This document shows, in pieces, positions 25,111 to 34,052 of a stretch of 64,000 bases of DNA. A program made the translations under genes and the position numbers. The notes beneath the pieces were generated by a model. It worked only from the letters and a program-made list of their open reading frames with translations, ran no database searches and was not told the origin of the DNA. The stretch is from Deltaproteobacteria bacterium (GTDB lineage: Bacteria > Desulfobacterota > DSM-4660 > Desulfatiglandales > Desulfatiglandaceae): assembly GCA_021737785.1 (NCBI GenBank), contig JAIPDI010000007.1, positions 62,001 to 126,000 of the forward strand, read 5' to 3'. How positions within the stretch are numbered: the stretch's first letter is position 1; each line of letters begins with the position of its first letter.

Positions 25111-26127
25111 TTAACTGGAAGCCGCACCCTGAAAACAGTTGGACGGCAGGTCCGGATCCCATCCCATCTCCTTGAAGATCTCCCGGCAGGCAGCGGGACT
25201 CTTCCCCCTCCCTTCCCCTGTGTCGGCCATTCCGTCCCTGGGACTGGCGCCCACCTCCGGGAAAAAGAGGTTGGCCCCCGCCATCAGCGATGCCGAATGC
25301 GGCTCGTGGGTGCAGTGGGCCCGGGGCACATCCCCCATCACGAGGCGACTGACCGCCACCATCCGGGCCATCTCCCGTTCCGTGATCATGCCGAACCCTT
25401 CCATGGGAGAGCCCGGGAAATTGATTCGCCGCATGACCCCGCTGTACACGGCCCGATGCTTCCTTGCCAGAAACATGAGATCCACGATCTCATCCAGAGG
25501 GTGCTCCGGTCCGACCGGCTCTATGCAGTTCATCCACAGCAAGCCCACGTCATTGAGGACCTGGATGGTTTGGATGCGCTTCTCTCTTTTGAAGGGGGTA
25601 TCCATCCCTTCGCCCAGGCGGGCCGCATGATAGGCCCCGACAAAACCGGCTTCCAGGAGCCTCTCTCCTTCCCGGTGGGTGATGTCGCGGGTATTGGCCA
25701 CCAGGGGAACCGAGACTACTTTTTTAAGGAGACTTCCGATCTCCAGCAGCCTCTCAAAAGAGAAGGTACCGGTGGTCATAATGTTCAGGCCATCTGCGGA
25801 TTGGGCTTCCCCCATTCTGGCCCAGCAAAGGATTTTTTCCTCAGAGAAATTCACGCTCTCTTTGAAAATCCCGGCCTTTGCCGTGAGCGAGCAGAAGGTG
25901 CAGTTGAAGGGACAGGGCGCCACATTCACCCCGATATGGAGATGGTTCTCTCCTTTTCCCTTAAACTGTTTTCTGGAAAGCCGGTTCGCCGTCTCCATGA
26001 CCGCATAGCTCTCCTTGGATTCGACATCAAGACTCAGCAGAAAATGGGCGTCATCCCTGCTGATTCCTGCAAATTCCCGAGCCTTATCCAGTATGTCGCC
26101 GACCCGTGGTGAAATTTCCCATCCCAT
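25111..26127 (-). CDS. BioB/HydE-like radical SAM protein
   Basis: The 338-residue protein has the radical SAM cluster motif 'CPFNCTFC' (C72, C76, C79) followed by a TIM-barrel pattern of the biotin synthase family. The motif is preceded by 'HLHIGVNVAP', typical of the strand before the cluster. Later segments 'VGAYHAARLGEGMDTPFKREKR' and 'GVMRRINFPGSPMEG' are family-like. Known relatives insert sulfur into biotin or lipoate, or make hydrogenase cofactors. I cannot place it more exactly. It is not a standard BioB because it lacks the expected bio gene neighbours. A close ABC importer (23951-24898) may deliver its precursor. Confidence 0.8.
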   Translation of the reverse strand: MGWEISPRVGDILDKAREFAGISRDDAHFLLSLDVESKESYAVMETANRLSRKQFKGKGENHLHIGVNVAPCPFNCTFCSLTAKAGIFKESVNFSEEKILCWARMGEAQSADGLNIMTTGTFSFERLLEIGSLLKKVVSVPLVANTRDITHREGERLLEAGFVGAYHAARLGEGMDTPFKREKRIQTIQVLNDVGLLWMNCIEPVGPEHPLDEIVDLMFLARKHRAVYSGVMRRINFPGSPMEGFGMITEREMARMVAVSRLVMGDVPRAHCTHEPHSASLMAGANLFFPEVGASPRDGMADTGEGRGKSPAACREIFKEMGWDPDLPSNCFQGAASS

Positions 26128-26204
26128 TTTTCATTTTCTCTCCATGGCCTAAAGGATTTCCCTCTGCACCGGGGTGCCGTCCAGATGGAAGATGACCGCC
26201 TTCA

Positions 26205-27986
26205 TCATGCCACTGCCCCCACCAGCCGCATCAAGCCTGCCGCGATATCTTTCCCCAGATGGAAACGAATTACAGGACGCCCGGCATCCAGCAGGGCCTG
26301 ACGGTCGCCTAAGGCCTGGGCCGTTTTCAGAATACCGAAAGTGATGGACGACGCCGCCTCACCCGCCTGATCGGGTATGGAAACATCTTCCACCGTATCC
26401 GCCGTGATCTGAAAAAACATACCGTTTCCAGCGTCCCCCTTATGAAGCTGCCCGGTAGAGTGAAGAAAGCGGGGGCCGTATCCCACGGTCGTGGCCATGC
26501 GATAAGACAGCTGAAGTCTCGTACGGAATTCCTGAAGATCCGCGGTCGTTTCCGCTGAAGGCGCCAGGTAGGCCTGGATGGCGATATAACTCCGGCCTGC
26601 AGCTTCTTCCTTTCCAGGGTCGGCCGTTGACATGAATGCCCTGATGGCATCCTCGAGGCTGCCCGCGCCCTTTTCAGTATAAACCGTTATCCCGTCGATC
26701 GTGAGCGTCGCCTGGGGCTCCGGAAGTCTCCCCTCGTTTTTGAAGGCGTCCACCATCTTGCGGGCCAGAATCTTCGCGGACTCCACGTTGGGTTGGTCAA
26801 AGGGATTGATCCCCAGGAACTTCCCGGTCACGGCGGTCGCCATTTCCCAGAGGAAGAACTGGCCCCCAAGGTCATAAAGATCGTCGAGATTCAGCTCCAG
26901 GACGGGATGCCCCGAATCCGACACGGTCTTCATCCACTCATCAAGGGCATCGTCTCCTTCGAGTCTCAGGTAAACGAAGAGGCGATCCCGGGCATAGACG
27001 GCAGGTGGGCCCGGGGTTTCACCCTCAACGGGCAGGATGCCCTTGCCCTGCTTCCCGGTACTCTCCGCGATGAGCTGCTCCACCCAGGGGCCGAACGCGG
27101 AGACGGCCGGTGAAGTCACCAGCGTAAGCTTGTCCCTGCCTGCATTTGCAAGGGTCCCCAGGACTGCTCCCAGCCTTGCGGCAAGATTATCACCACCCAC
27201 CGGGCAGTTGCAGCCCTCGGAATTGCAGGCCATGGTATCGGCCCTCTTCAGAAGCAGGTGAAGATCCAGGCCGATCAATGCTGCGGGGACCAATCCGAAG
27301 TAGGAAAGGGCCGAATAGCGGCCGCCGATATTCGGGTCATTGAGAAAAATCTTCCGAAAGCCCAGGTCTCTTGCAGCAGACGCCAAGCCGCTTCCAGGAT
27401 CGGTGATGGCGGTAAAATGCCTTTTCCCTTCTTTAACACCCAAGGCTTTCACCGTCCGGGTATAGAAATATTTCATGAAGGACATGGTTTCCACTGTCCC
27501 GCCCGACTTGGTGGAGACGATGAAAAGGGTTTTGGCAGGGTCGAGTGCGTCCCATCTGGTCAGGATTGCGCCGGGGTCCGTACTGTCCAGAACGGACAGA
27601 TCGAGATATCCGTTTTTGACCCCGAAAACCCGGCGATACACCTCCGGCGCCAGACTGGAGCCGCCCATGCCCAAAAGGAGCGCCCGATCATACCCTTCGG
27701 CCCGCACCTCCTCCACAAAGGCCTCAATATTCGATACGGCGTCAGCCATTGTTTCCGGACTGTGAAGCCAGCCAAGCCGGTTGGCAATTTCATCAGGGTC
27801 ATCTCCCCATATCGTATAATCATGATCCCAGATGCGGTTCATGATCTGTTTATCCCGCATTTCCTCAAGTGCATGATCCACATCAGACTGATAAGGACCC
27901 AAAAGAGAAACCATTCTCGTTGATCCGGATATGAGGCGATCCCGCTTCTCTGCAATGCTTGCCATCAATGCGTTAAGCTTTGTCAT
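26205..27986 (-). CDS. pgi: Glucose-6-phosphate isomerase
   Basis: The 593-residue protein shows the phosphoglucose isomerase fold. It has 'LLLGMGGSSLAPEVYRRVF' (about 104-122), 'FIVSTKSGGTVETMSFMKYF' (about 155-174) and 'GGRYSALSYFGLVPAAL' (about 222-238), which hold the sugar phosphate. The length fits the long bacterial form related to transaldolase-fused isomerases, but no transaldolase domain is present. It interconverts glucose 6-phosphate and fructose 6-phosphate. A strong AAAGGAGG lies before the ATG. It is the last gene of the minus-strand pentose phosphate run, separated from the TVP38 gene by 201 bases that hold a perfect palindrome. Confidence 0.92.
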   Translation of the reverse strand: MTKLNALMASIAEKRDRLISGSTRMVSLLGPYQSDVDHALEEMRDKQIMNRIWDHDYTIWGDDPDEIANRLGWLHSPETMADAVSNIEAFVEEVRAEGYDRALLLGMGGSSLAPEVYRRVFGVKNGYLDLSVLDSTDPGAILTRWDALDPAKTLFIVSTKSGGTVETMSFMKYFYTRTVKALGVKEGKRHFTAITDPGSGLASAARDLGFRKIFLNDPNIGGRYSALSYFGLVPAALIGLDLHLLLKRADTMACNSEGCNCPVGGDNLAARLGAVLGTLANAGRDKLTLVTSPAVSAFGPWVEQLIAESTGKQGKGILPVEGETPGPPAVYARDRLFVYLRLEGDDALDEWMKTVSDSGHPVLELNLDDLYDLGGQFFLWEMATAVTGKFLGINPFDQPNVESAKILARKMVDAFKNEGRLPEPQATLTIDGITVYTEKGAGSLEDAIRAFMSTADPGKEEAAGRSYIAIQAYLAPSAETTADLQEFRTRLQLSYRMATTVGYGPRFLHSTGQLHKGDAGNGMFFQITADTVEDVSIPDQAGEAASSITFGILKTAQALGDRQALLDAGRPVIRFHLGKDIAAGLMRLVGAVA

Positions 27987-28138
27987 CTTTCCCTCCTTTG
28001 TTTGTTCTGCCCGGAGTTATTCAGGCTTTTATTTTTCCGCCCCGAGCTTCCCTGCCGAACCTCGGAGCTGAATACGGCCAAATGGGTTTCTTTCCCCCGG
28101 TGTCACCGGCCAGCACGGTGGTTGTTTTTATCTCTGTC

Positions 28139-28154
28139 ATCGGTTTAAACCGAT
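28139..28154. promoter_or_regulatory. Perfect 16-base palindrome, operator-like
   Basis: ATCGGTTT and AAACCGAT form a perfect palindrome with no spacer, about 150 bases upstream of the pgi start and 34 bases into the 3' end region of the TVP38 gene's downstream flank. Its symmetry suggests a site for a dimeric regulator of LacI or GntR type. Confidence 0.4.
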
Positions 28155-28187
28155 CCCCACTGTTTTCTCAGGTTCCCGGCAACAGCC

Positions 28188-28925
28188 TCATGACGGAGAT
28201 CCTTTGCCGGTTGTATCCTGTCCCCTGATCTTTTTAATAATCTTCGGGATGAAGAAAGAGAAGATGAACAGGGCGACGGAGAAAAACACCTTGAAAGAGA
28301 TGAGTTCCCCCCAGTTTCCCGAGGCCCATACCTCTTTTATCGTGCCGATGAAGAACGTGAAGATGAAGGTCCCCACGATAATGCCCAGGCCCGTGCCGAA
28401 AAAATAGTCCCAGAACCGCACCTTGGTCAGCCCCATGCCGAAATTCATGGGGGTGAAGGGGAAATAAACGAGGCGAAGGTAGAGCACGGTTGCAAAGCCG
28501 TTTCGCTCGATGGCATCATCATATTTCTTCAACCGGTCTCCGATGAGAGACGCGGCAAACTCCCTCCCCAGGGTCCGGCCGATGACAAAGGCCCCGCTCG
28601 CGCCCAACATGGCCCCGACCCACACATACAGAAAGCCCCAATAGGGTCCGAAGATCGCGGCCCCCAACCCGGTGAGAAGGGTGCCGGGCATAAACAGGCA
28701 TACGCCGACGGCATAGACGGCCATGTAGGCAATGGGCGCCCATATGCCCGCACTATCCAGAAACCGGCCAAGTGCTTCCGCGGTGAGAAACTCTTTTACC
28801 GGTGTGAACCTCACCACATAAACGGCCGCAACGATGAAGGCTGCGAAGACAAGCGCCTTGAGAACGGCGCCCCTTTTATTTTTTGCGGGTGTTTTGCTGG
28901 TTATTTCATCCACCTTATTTCTCAT
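28188..28925 (-). CDS. TVP38/TMEM64 family membrane protein (VTT domain)
   Basis: About 245 residues with five to six membrane segments. The VTT (SNARE-associated Golgi) signature is present: 'GTLLTGLGAAIFGPYWGFLYV', then 'GAMLGASGAFVIGRTLGREF' and 'FPFTPMNFGMGLTKVRFWDYF'. VTT proteins move lipids across membranes or act with selenite or thiol uptake systems; the role here is unknown. The family is often found beside a mercuric-reductase-like flavoprotein and a DUF547 protein, and both occur five kb upstream in this same strand run. The frame also opens at a GTG (28931). Confidence 0.85.
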   Translation of the reverse strand: MRNKVDEITSKTPAKNKRGAVLKALVFAAFIVAAVYVVRFTPVKEFLTAEALGRFLDSAGIWAPIAYMAVYAVGVCLFMPGTLLTGLGAAIFGPYWGFLYVWVGAMLGASGAFVIGRTLGREFAASLIGDRLKKYDDAIERNGFATVLYLRLVYFPFTPMNFGMGLTKVRFWDYFFGTGLGIIVGTFIFTFFIGTIKEVWASGNWGELISFKVFFSVALFIFSFFIPKIIKKIRGQDTTGKGSPS

Positions 28926-28951
28926 CTCCACCTGAACTCAGAAATATGCAC

Positions 28952-30529
28952 CTACCATTCCCTTTTCAGAAGCTTCCAGGCTGCATCGGGACCCCAGCTT
29001 CCTGCTCTGTAGGGCAAAAGCATCTGCGCACGGTTGCCGCATGTCTCACATCCCTCCAGGACAGGGGTCAGAAAGGACCAGCAAACCTCCACCCCATCCT
29101 GCCGCCAGAAGAGCATATGATCTCCTGCCATCACATCGAGCAGCACCTTTTCATAGGCATCCAAAACCGGACCCTCACCCGGTTGATCATAGTGGAAGTC
29201 CATTTTCACGGACCGCAAACAAACCTTCGCCCCCGGGTTTTTGGTGTGAAATGTAAGAGTTATTCTGTCTTGAGGGTAGATGCCCAGGGTCAAGCGATTG
29301 CCCGCGATCTGCGGCCCGATACTATGGCGGAACATGGCGTGGGGAACCTCTTTGAACTGAATCAGGATCTCGGTCCGCTTTTCAGCCAACCGCTTGCCGG
29401 AGCAGAGATAAAAGGGCACCCCCTGCCAGCGCCAGTTGTCCACGAAAAGTTTCATCATGGCGAAAGTCGGGGAGAGGGAATCCGCTCTCACACCCGGCTC
29501 TGCACGATAAGCGGGAACCGCCTTGCCCTTTATGGTCCCCTCGCCATATTGCCCGAGAACGAGATAGTCCTCCAGGCGATCCACAGGAAAAGGCCGCAGG
29601 GAGCGGTGAAGCTTCACCTTTTCGTCACGGACCCTGTCAGGCTCGAAAAGGGAAGGCGGCTCCATGGCACAAAGCGCCAGAAGCTGCATCATATGATTCT
29701 GAAACATATCCCGCAGCACACCGGCGTTTTCATAATACCCCGCCCGGTGCTCCACACCCAGGGCCTCTGCTGCCATGATGCGCACATGATCGATGTACCG
29801 TCTGTTCCAGATCGGTTCGAAAATGGCATTGGCAAATCGGAACAGGAGGATGTTCTGGACCGTTTCCTTGGCCAGGTAGTGATCGATCCTGAAAATCTGG
29901 TGTTCCTGAAAATGCTGATGAAGAACGGCATCCAGCTTGCGCGCGGTCTCGAGATCGTGACCGAAGGGTTTCTCCACCACGATCCTTGCCCATGTCCCTC
30001 GCGCATTGTCCTCTTCTGAAAGAGAGGCCTGCCCCAGCATCCGGGCCGTTGTCTCGTAGAGGGTCGGAGGAATGGCGAGGTAGAAAATCCGGTTTCCCCC
30101 GATTTGGTATTTTCTTTCCATTTCACGGAGGGATTCGGTCAGATGGGCATAGCTGGAGGGGTCATCATATTCGATGGGGTGATAGGATAACAAGGCGGCA
30201 AAGGCCTCCCACTTCTTCTGATCCAGCCCGCCTCTTCTTGATAGGGACTTCTTCATACGCTCCCGAAATTCATCATCCCCCATTTTTGACCGGCCGCACC
30301 CCACGATCAGAAACGGGGCGGGGAGCCCCTCATTTACATAAAGGTTGAAAAGCGAGGGCAGTAGTTTTCTGGCAGTCAAGTCCCCCGAAGCCCCAATGAT
30401 GACCAGGGTGCAAGGTTCGAGCACCCCGTCAAGGAGGCACTGATCTTTGGGAAGCCTTACATCCTCTGCGATCCCCTCGATCTTAGCTTCGAAAACCCCG
30501 TTATCTCTTTTCATCGAATCGCTCATCAT
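28952..30529 (-). CDS. zwf: Glucose-6-phosphate 1-dehydrogenase
   Basis: The 525-residue protein carries the NADP-binding 'VIIGASGDLTARKLLPSLF' near residue 43-62. It also has the active-site motif 'RIDHYLAKETVQN', in which the His is the proton acceptor partner of the lysine and nearby Asp. It oxidises glucose 6-phosphate to 6-phosphogluconolactone and makes NADPH. With gnd upstream (30614) and pgi downstream it forms the oxidative pentose phosphate branch. A separate lactonase gene is not seen nearby. AAAAGGGG precedes the start. Confidence 0.96.
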   Translation of the reverse strand: MMSDSMKRDNGVFEAKIEGIAEDVRLPKDQCLLDGVLEPCTLVIIGASGDLTARKLLPSLFNLYVNEGLPAPFLIVGCGRSKMGDDEFRERMKKSLSRRGGLDQKKWEAFAALLSYHPIEYDDPSSYAHLTESLREMERKYQIGGNRIFYLAIPPTLYETTARMLGQASLSEEDNARGTWARIVVEKPFGHDLETARKLDAVLHQHFQEHQIFRIDHYLAKETVQNILLFRFANAIFEPIWNRRYIDHVRIMAAEALGVEHRAGYYENAGVLRDMFQNHMMQLLALCAMEPPSLFEPDRVRDEKVKLHRSLRPFPVDRLEDYLVLGQYGEGTIKGKAVPAYRAEPGVRADSLSPTFAMMKLFVDNWRWQGVPFYLCSGKRLAEKRTEILIQFKEVPHAMFRHSIGPQIAGNRLTLGIYPQDRITLTFHTKNPGAKVCLRSVKMDFHYDQPGEGPVLDAYEKVLLDVMAGDHMLFWRQDGVEVCWSFLTPVLEGCETCGNRAQMLLPYRAGSWGPDAAWKLLKREW

Positions 30530-30613
30530 TTACCCCTTTTGCAGGTTTCGCTCAATGATTCAAGGCACAATCATAGAAGAGATATTCCACTTTGAGCAGG
30601 AACCCGGCTCGTC

Positions 30614-31525
30614 CTATTTCTTTTTCGATGCCACCACGGCATGACCGCCGAACTCTCTTCTGAGCGCGGCCAGCACCCTGTCTGCAAAAGGATTTTCATC
30701 CCTTGAACGAAACCGGTTCATCAAAGACAGGGTAATGACCGGGGCTGAAACACCCGCTTCAATGGCCTGATCCACGGTCCAGCGACCCTCCCCGGAGTCG
30801 TCCACAACCCCACGGATACCGGTCAGTTTTGCATCCTTTTTAAACGCGGCCTCTGCCAGTTCCAGCAGCCATGAGCGCACCACGCTCCCCTGATTCCACA
30901 GGTGGGCCACCTCGGCGTAGTGGAGTGTCTCGGCGTAGGGCGATGCCTCCAGGATCTGGAAGCCTTCTGCATACGCCTGCATCAAGCCGTATTCGATGCC
31001 GTTATGGACCATTTTCACGAAATGGCCTGCACCTGCCGGGCCGCAGTAGAGATACCCCTCTTTCGGCGCCAGGGATTTGAATATGGGTTCCAGGAATTCA
31101 TAAGTCTCCCGTGTCCCGCCGATCATCAGACAATAGCCGATTTTCAGGCCCCAGATGCCGCCGCTGACGCCCGCGTCCATGAAACGTACCTCCTTTTCCG
31201 CCAGGGTTTTTGCCCGCCGGATACCATCCTTGAACCAGCTGTTCCCGCCGTCGACCACCATGTCTCCGGGCGAAAGAATGTCCTTTAGCTGATCGAGGTG
31301 CTCATCCACGGGAGATCCCGCTGGAAGCATGATCCAAACCACCCGTGGCGCCGTGAGTTTCAGAGCGATCTCAGGCAAGGCATAGGCCGGGGTCGCCCCT
31401 TCCCGTGCAATCTCCTCGGTCTTCTGAGGCGTCCGGTTGTAGGCCAGTACCTCGTGGCCGCCTTGTAGAAGCCGCCTCGCCATATTCATCCCCATCCGCC
31501 CAAGTCCGATCATTGCAATTTTCAT
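30614..31525 (-). CDS. gnd: 6-phosphogluconate dehydrogenase (decarboxylating), short NAD-type form
   Basis: At 303 residues it is the short GndA/YqeC-type enzyme rather than the 470-residue form. The dinucleotide motif 'MIGLGRMGMNMARRL' is N-terminal. 'VDGGNSWFKD' and 'FMDAGVSGGIWGLKIGYCLMIGG' hold substrate residues, and 'GHFVKMVHNGIEYG' contains the catalytic lysine and the usual HNGIEY signature. It converts 6-phosphogluconate to ribulose 5-phosphate. An AAGGAG before the ATG supports the start. It is 84 bases upstream of zwf on the same strand. Confidence 0.95.
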   Translation of the reverse strand: MKIAMIGLGRMGMNMARRLLQGGHEVLAYNRTPQKTEEIAREGATPAYALPEIALKLTAPRVVWIMLPAGSPVDEHLDQLKDILSPGDMVVDGGNSWFKDGIRRAKTLAEKEVRFMDAGVSGGIWGLKIGYCLMIGGTRETYEFLEPIFKSLAPKEGYLYCGPAGAGHFVKMVHNGIEYGLMQAYAEGFQILEASPYAETLHYAEVAHLWNQGSVVRSWLLELAEAAFKKDAKLTGIRGVVDDSGEGRWTVDQAIEAGVSAPVITLSLMNRFRSRDENPFADRVLAALRREFGGHAVVASKKK

Positions 31526-31586
31526 CGAAGTCTCCTTTTCCTCTGCTTTGAACTTCCGAGCCTTGGCAATATTTCAGGCTGAACCA

Positions 31587-33080
31587 CTATTCGCGGCGTG
31601 CTTGCAGTCCACAGGCCCTCCCCTTCAGGTGAAAGAAGAACTTGAGTCCCTTCTTGACCGTATCGGAAAAGATTTTGGGAGACAGGTAGGCGCCTGCGAC
31701 CCGCTTGTTGATTTCCCCGAGGGTCGGGTAGGGATGGACCGCGGCGGCCAGGGTGGAGAGCTTCACCTTGCCGTTCAGAACAGCGACCCACTCGTTCAGG
31801 AGTTCGCCGGCGTGAGGGCCCAGGATTTGAACCCCGATCGGTTTTTCATTTGCATCGAGAAGCATCTTGATCTTTCCTGTCTTATTCCCTTCTGCAAGGC
31901 TCCTGTCGTTGTCCCGGAAGGCCCCTGAAAATACCGTGTATTCGACTCCCGCGTCTTTTGCCGTCTTTTCATTCATTCCAATGCCGGCAAGTTCCGGGTC
32001 CGTGTAGGTACACCAGGGCAGGAACGTGTAATCGGCCTTTCGGGGAAGATGAAAGATCGCATTGCTCACCACAATGCCGCCTTCATGGCCCGCGGCATGG
32101 GTGAATTGGAATTTCCCCGTTACATCGCCTGCGGCATAGGTATGCTTCTGGGTGGTTCGCATCCGCGCGTCCACCTGGATGCCCTTGCGGTCGAACTCAA
32201 CGCCGATCGCTTCCAGGTGAAGCCCCTCCAGATTGGGAGAGCGTCCCATGGCGACCAGAATCTGTTCGGCTCTCAGCGTGCTGACCTCTCCTCCCTTGTT
32301 TTGGATGCGGACTTCCTTGTCGCCGCCCGAATCCCCCACGTCAAGGACCGCCACATTCAGGTGAAAAATAACCCCCTCAGCGGCCAGGACCCCCATGACC
32401 TCATCGGCCATGTCCCTGTCCTCTTTGCTGAGGATCTGCCCGCTTCGCTGAACCACGGATACCTTTGTCCCGAGACGGCAAAACGACTGGGCCATTTCGA
32501 TGGCAATGGGTCCGGCGCCCAGTATGATCATGGAGGCTGGAAGACGATCCAGGGAGAAAATTTCTTTGTTGGTAATGTGGGGCGTTTTGTTCAAACCCTC
32601 GATGGGAGGGATTTGCGGAGACGAGCCGCTGGCAATGACCCAGCTTTTTGCGGAGATGCTCTGCCCGTTCAGTCGGATACTGTGCTCGTCGGTGAAGCCC
32701 GGTTCGCCAAATTCCACCCTGGCGCCAAGGCTGCAGAATCGCTCTTCCGAGTCATGCTTTTGAATGGCTGCGATCACCGACTGGATTCTCTCTTTCACCT
32801 TGACGAAGTCCACCGGGGGCACCTCTACTGCCGGGAGTCCAAAATCCTGGGCGTTTTTTATGGTGTGATAGGCCTGAGCCGTCCGGATCAGGGTCTTGCT
32901 GGGAACACATCCGAAGTGAAGACAGTCTCCGCCCAATTCCTTTTCCTTCTCGATCAGAAGGGTTTTGGCGCCCAACTGGGCCGCACCGGAGGCCACGGTC
33001 AAGCCTGCCGCCCCCGCGCCGATAATGCCGATGTCATAGTCATACGCCGCCACGGTGTTTCTCCTTGTCTCCGGGGTCAT
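31587..33080 (-). CDS. FAD/NAD(P) disulfide oxidoreductase, mercuric-reductase / dihydrolipoamide-dehydrogenase-like
   Basis: This 497-residue protein has the FAD-binding 'IGIIGAGAAGLTVASGAAQLG', the redox-active disulfide 'GGDCLHFGCVPSK' (C-x4-C), the NAD-binding 'MIILGAGPIAIEMA', the second FAD motif 'TYAAGDVTGKFQFTHAAGHEG' and the C-terminal dimer active-site 'HPYPTLGE'. The His in that last motif is the partner of dihydrolipoamide dehydrogenases and mercuric reductases. No N-terminal mercury-binding domain and no vicinal cysteines at the C-terminus are seen, so mercury reduction is unlikely. It shares an ATGA overlap with the upstream DUF547 gene. Confidence 0.9.
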   Translation of the reverse strand: MTPETRRNTVAAYDYDIGIIGAGAAGLTVASGAAQLGAKTLLIEKEKELGGDCLHFGCVPSKTLIRTAQAYHTIKNAQDFGLPAVEVPPVDFVKVKERIQSVIAAIQKHDSEERFCSLGARVEFGEPGFTDEHSIRLNGQSISAKSWVIASGSSPQIPPIEGLNKTPHITNKEIFSLDRLPASMIILGAGPIAIEMAQSFCRLGTKVSVVQRSGQILSKEDRDMADEVMGVLAAEGVIFHLNVAVLDVGDSGGDKEVRIQNKGGEVSTLRAEQILVAMGRSPNLEGLHLEAIGVEFDRKGIQVDARMRTTQKHTYAAGDVTGKFQFTHAAGHEGGIVVSNAIFHLPRKADYTFLPWCTYTDPELAGIGMNEKTAKDAGVEYTVFSGAFRDNDRSLAEGNKTGKIKMLLDANEKPIGVQILGPHAGELLNEWVAVLNGKVKLSTLAAAVHPYPTLGEINKRVAGAYLSPKIFSDTVKKGLKFFFHLKGRACGLQARRE

Positions 33081-33841
33081 TTTCCGTTGAGAGACCAGTC
33101 GTAATCAAGATATCTGACGTTGATTTTCCCTTCGTGCTGCTTTATTTCTTCCCTTAGTTTCCCTTGGGCATATTGCCTGAAAAACCCGACAATGTCATCG
33201 TTGAAATCTTCTGAATACCATTTAAATATGCTGCTCACATAAAGCGTGTTTTTTTGAATTCGGTTGTATTTCGGAGTGTTGATAAAAGCTTCCGTCATTT
33301 GGGTGAGTTGCCTGTCCAGCCTATCTCCCCGATAAGGTTCCGACCGCAACGGCGGACAGCCCTTGGATGCGCAGTTCACCGCAAAATGAATCCGGGGGTC
33401 CTTGAAACGGGGCCGGAGAATGTCGTGTTCAATGTTGTCCAGGGTCATGACATCTCCGTCGATACGGGCGATTTTCTTCTTCCACGGGCTCTTGAACAGG
33501 CTGCCCAGATCTTTGATCGACTTTATGTCAGGATAGGCGCTCAAGATCAGCTTGATGGTCCAGGCATTGTATGCGTTGATGTAAAAGGCGAATTGTTCGT
33601 TTCGAGGAAGTTTTTTCGGGTCGGTCTCTTCCAGGATTTTGAGATATCGATCCAGCTTCCCCTCCTCATTCTTGAACCCCTGGTAGTCCGCAACCCCGTT
33701 CTTCACATATTTATCCAGCAATTCAGCATAGGGGGTATTATCGACTCTGACGTCCGACCAGGCCGGCGTTACAAAGCCCACAAGCCCAAAGAAAAGGGAA
33801 TAAAATAGAAATCCTCGCATGATCGATTTCTGGAAATTCAT
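33077..33841 (-). CDS. Secreted DUF547 protein
   Basis: The real start is the ATG at 33841 with AAGGAG upstream. The longer frame to 33970 runs through a palindromic element. The 254-residue protein starts with a signal peptide ('MNFQKSIMRGFLFYSLFFGL...PAWS'). Its mature part shows DUF547 features: 'NEQFAFYINAYNAWTIKLIL', 'LDNIEHDILRPRFKDPRIHFAVNCASKGCPPLR' and 'YLDYDWSLNG' at the end. DUF547 proteins have a papain-like topology with Cys and His, and are usually periplasmic. It is first in the operon with the flavoprotein. Confidence 0.88.
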   Translation of the reverse strand: MNFQKSIMRGFLFYSLFFGLVGFVTPAWSDVRVDNTPYAELLDKYVKNGVADYQGFKNEEGKLDRYLKILEETDPKKLPRNEQFAFYINAYNAWTIKLILSAYPDIKSIKDLGSLFKSPWKKKIARIDGDVMTLDNIEHDILRPRFKDPRIHFAVNCASKGCPPLRSEPYRGDRLDRQLTQMTEAFINTPKYNRIQKNTLYVSSIFKWYSEDFNDDIVGFFRQYAQGKLREEIKQHEGKINVRYLDYDWSLNGK

Positions 33842-33859
33842 TGTCGGCTCCTTACCAGC

Positions 33860-33980
33860 AATTCTCATTTTGCTTTTCGCAGTGATACGCTCCGTAGTGG
33901 GGCCGTTAGGCCCTGAAAGATCGCCTGACGGCGACACTACGAACGGGATATGTGGCATCATCAATCGCAAAATGAGAATT
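33860..33980. repeat. 121-base Y-shaped palindrome with 14-base terminal inverted repeats
   Basis: AATTCTCATTTTGC (33860-33873) and GCAAAATGAGAATT (33967-33980) are a perfect inverted repeat. Between them CGTAGTG (left) pairs with CACTACG (right) and encloses two hairpins, one around GGGCC/GGCCC and one around CGCC/GGCG. It lies just upstream of the ribosome-binding site of the DUF547 gene and could be a miniature mobile element or an mRNA leader structure. The design matches the 25015-25065 element. Confidence 0.65.
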
Positions 33981-34052
33981 TCCGGCTTTTCATTTTGGTG
34001 CTTGCTTTGAAAAACTGATCAAAAAGGCCAAGAACCCCCTGTCGTACAAGGG

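Noticed and set aside
25051-26112. Plus-strand open frame of 353 codons opposite the BioB-like gene
   Set aside because: Shadow of a well-defined radical SAM gene; proline/histidine-rich and without a ribosome-binding site.
28883-30019. Plus-strand open frame of 378 codons opposite zwf
   Set aside because: Shadow of zwf, which has all family motifs.
31587-33080. True mercuric reductase
   Set aside because: It lacks the N-terminal metal-binding domain and the C-terminal vicinal cysteines that bind mercury.
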